Shown here piece by piece: positions 32,781 to 33,712 of a DNA stretch of 33,712 nucleotides (the first letter of the stretch is position 1; the number at the start of each line of letters is the position of its first letter). The position numbers were made by a program, and so were the translations under genes. Under the pieces are notes generated by a model. It had not been told where the DNA came from. It searched no databases and saw nothing but the letters and a program-made list of their open reading frames with translations. This DNA comes from Candidatus Bathyarchaeota archaeon (GTDB lineage Archaea; Thermoproteota; Bathyarchaeia; Bathyarchaeales; Bathycorpusculaceae), in assembly GCA_026015145.1 (NCBI GenBank), contig JAOZGY010000018.1:1-33712 (forward strand). The letters run 5' to 3'.

Positions 32781-32904
32781 AAAAAGAGTATAGTTTAAAG
32801 GGTAGTCTATGTTCAAAGGGTTCCCCTTCTAGACATTGGTTATTTTCGGCCATCCACAAGCACCTTACCTAAATTATTGATACTCGTGGGCTGCCAAACA
32901 CCAC
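32781..32904 (-). ncRNA. Candidate structured RNA, unknown family
   Basis: This piece is visibly richer in G+C than the intergenic DNA around it. Minus-strand folding gives two hairpins. The first spans 32902-32838: GG/CC at the base, TTTGGC pairing with GCCGAA, a 3x3 internal loop, then CCACGAG with CTTGTGG. The second spans 32834-32805: GTCTA with TAGAC, and AAGGG with CCCTT around loop GAA. A T-run (32785-32781) follows, and TATA-like AATAAATATTTA (32931-32920) precedes by the right distance. The same DNA also holds two tiny frames with ribosome-binding-like sites: 32909-32874 (11 codons) and 32853-32752 (33 codons). Identity unknown; these are alternatives. Confidence 0.4.
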
Positions 32905-33010
32905 TTCATTTTGCACTCCTAAATATTTATTCAGAAATGGTTTGCTTTGCTTAAATAGATTTCTAAGATATCAAAATAGAATTAGAAGTCGGTATTCAAC
33001 TTGTTAATGC

Positions 33011-33712
33011 TTATTTTTTAATTGGTTTTGTTGGAGTGTAAGTACACCAGGGATCTTCAGCTAAATAATCTCCTTTTAGCTCTTTTGGTTCATGTAAATC
33101 ACCACAATAATCTATAAAATCACTTGAAAGCCCATAAGCTCTGGCTCTACAACCCCCACATAGTGCGCTATATTCACAATAACCGCATTTACCTTTAAGA
33201 GATTTGAAATTCCTTAAAGAGTTAAATAATTTGGAATTAAACCAAATATCTTTAAAGGATTTTTCTCTGATGTTACCTAGTTTAATAGGCAAATAAGGAC
33301 ATGGTGTTATTTCTCCATCTGGATAAATCCTGCAATAATATAATCCTGCGATACAACCACGAATCCACTGTCTCATATCTAATCCCTGATTACGAGCGAT
33401 ACGCATAAATTGAGGAGCACATGAAGGTCTTACATTTAAGTTATGATTTGATGTCTTAGCAAAGGTTGTTTTGATCATTTCTTCATATTTTTTAGGTGTT
33501 ATATCGCTCATCTTTGTACCTCTTCCAGTTGGTACTAAAAAGAAAAGGTGAAAATTCTCTACGCCCAAGTTTTCCGTAAGGGTCATAATGTCGTCTATTT
33601 CTTCATAATTTTGTTGAGTTACAGTTGTATTCACTTGTACCAATACATTATTTTCCCGCAGAACCTGAATAGCATTTACTGCTTTTTCCCAAGAACCGGC
33701 AACTGCACGAAA
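33011..33712 (-). CDS. Radical SAM/SPASM protein, AhbD/NirJ-like, 5' end outside window
   Basis: The visible 233 residues are the C-terminal two thirds; the frame is open to the window edge, and the N-terminal CxxxCxxC cluster is not included. The end of the radical SAM barrel (VNTTVTQQNYEEIDDIM, GVENFHLFFLVPTGRG) is followed by a SPASM domain with GCIAGLYYCRIYPDGEITPC, CGYCEYSALCGGCRARAYG, YCGD and DYLAEDPWC. The GGCRARAYG...GDYLAEDPWC pattern is that of heme-d1/alternative heme enzymes (AhbD, NirJ) and close relatives. Peptide-modifying SPASM enzymes are the main alternative. Without the N terminus and the upstream genes the substrate cannot be assigned. Confidence 0.88.
   Translation of the reverse strand, partial: FRAVAGSWEKAVNAIQVLRENNVLVQVNTTVTQQNYEEIDDIMTLTENLGVENFHLFFLVPTGRGTKMSDITPKKYEEMIKTTFAKTSNHNLNVRPSCAPQFMRIARNQGLDMRQWIRGCIAGLYYCRIYPDGEITPCPYLPIKLGNIREKSFKDIWFNSKLFNSLRNFKSLKGKCGYCEYSALCGGCRARAYGLSSDFIDYCGDLHEPKELKGDYLAEDPWCTYTPTKPIKK

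Noticed and set aside
1-33712. CRISPR array, insertion sequence or prophage
   Set aside because: No regularly spaced repeats, transposase, integrase or phage structural genes were found on either strand.

Overview
The window is AT-rich archaeal chromosome. The archaeal evidence is direct: RNA polymerase subunits Rpo12 and Rpo7 with Spt4, aIF2-gamma, ribosomal proteins S6e, S24e and S27ae, archaeal-type L2/L3/L4/L23/S19, Trm5 and Taw1 of wyosine synthesis, a GTP-dependent dephospho-CoA kinase, translin, and TATA/BRE-like promoters. A one-polypeptide GMP synthase, a Fae-Hps fusion and the gene mix fit a Bathyarchaeia-like member of the TACK archaea. That placement is an inference and was not tested by phylogeny. 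I see no insertion sequence, prophage, integrase or CRISPR array.

Layout. 1-2058: tRNA-Leu(GAG) on the minus strand with encoded CCA, a serine acetyltransferase and a convergent Lrp/AsnC regulator. 2178-8596: GMP synthase with a reading-frame break in an A run, then a close-packed sugar-nucleotide cluster (NDP-sugar synthase, phosphoglucosamine mutase, a degenerate nucleotide-sugar dehydrogenase, a Gfo/Idh oxidoreductase). 8607-12751: RNA-related genes (Trm112, Trm5, rpoP, a Cys-rich protein, Taw1, translin, a free tRNA-binding OB domain). 12961-18175: a glutamate-synthase-like FMN protein, an M32 carboxypeptidase, a two-helix membrane protein, and a Fae-Hps enzyme with an N-terminal helix-turn-helix. 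18378-23639: an information-processing cluster (S6e, aIF2-gamma, PIN protein, Rpo7, Spt4, dephospho-CoA kinase, S24e, S27ae) with an antisense Nudix gene inside it. 23656-26956, minus strand: L3-L4-L23-L2-S19, stopping at S19. 27232-30042: a PyrE-like phosphoribosyltransferase, a 37-residue microprotein gene, S-adenosylhomocysteinase and a small membrane protein. 30202-32662, minus strand: an SLC41/MgtE-type divalent-cation transporter with two tandem PhoU-TrkA_C proteins. 32663-33712: a GC-richer island that folds into two hairpins, then the 3' part of a radical SAM/SPASM gene cut by the window end.

How the genes work together. GlmM and the NDP-sugar synthase could supply activated amino sugars for surface glycans or N-glycans, with the dehydrogenase/oxidoreductase pair modifying them. 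Trm5 and Taw1 act in sequence on G37 of tRNA-Phe. Fae-Hps links pentose-phosphate supply to tetrahydromethanopterin-bound C1 units. The transporter and its two RCK_C proteins look like one regulated ion-transport unit.

The most unusual points are the HTH-Fae-Hps fusion with direct repeats upstream, the GMP synthase frame break at an in-phase A_AAA_AAA heptamer, a dehydrogenase that has lost its catalytic motifs, a PIN gene with no ordinary start codon, an unlisted 37-residue gene, and a possible structured RNA next to the radical SAM gene.
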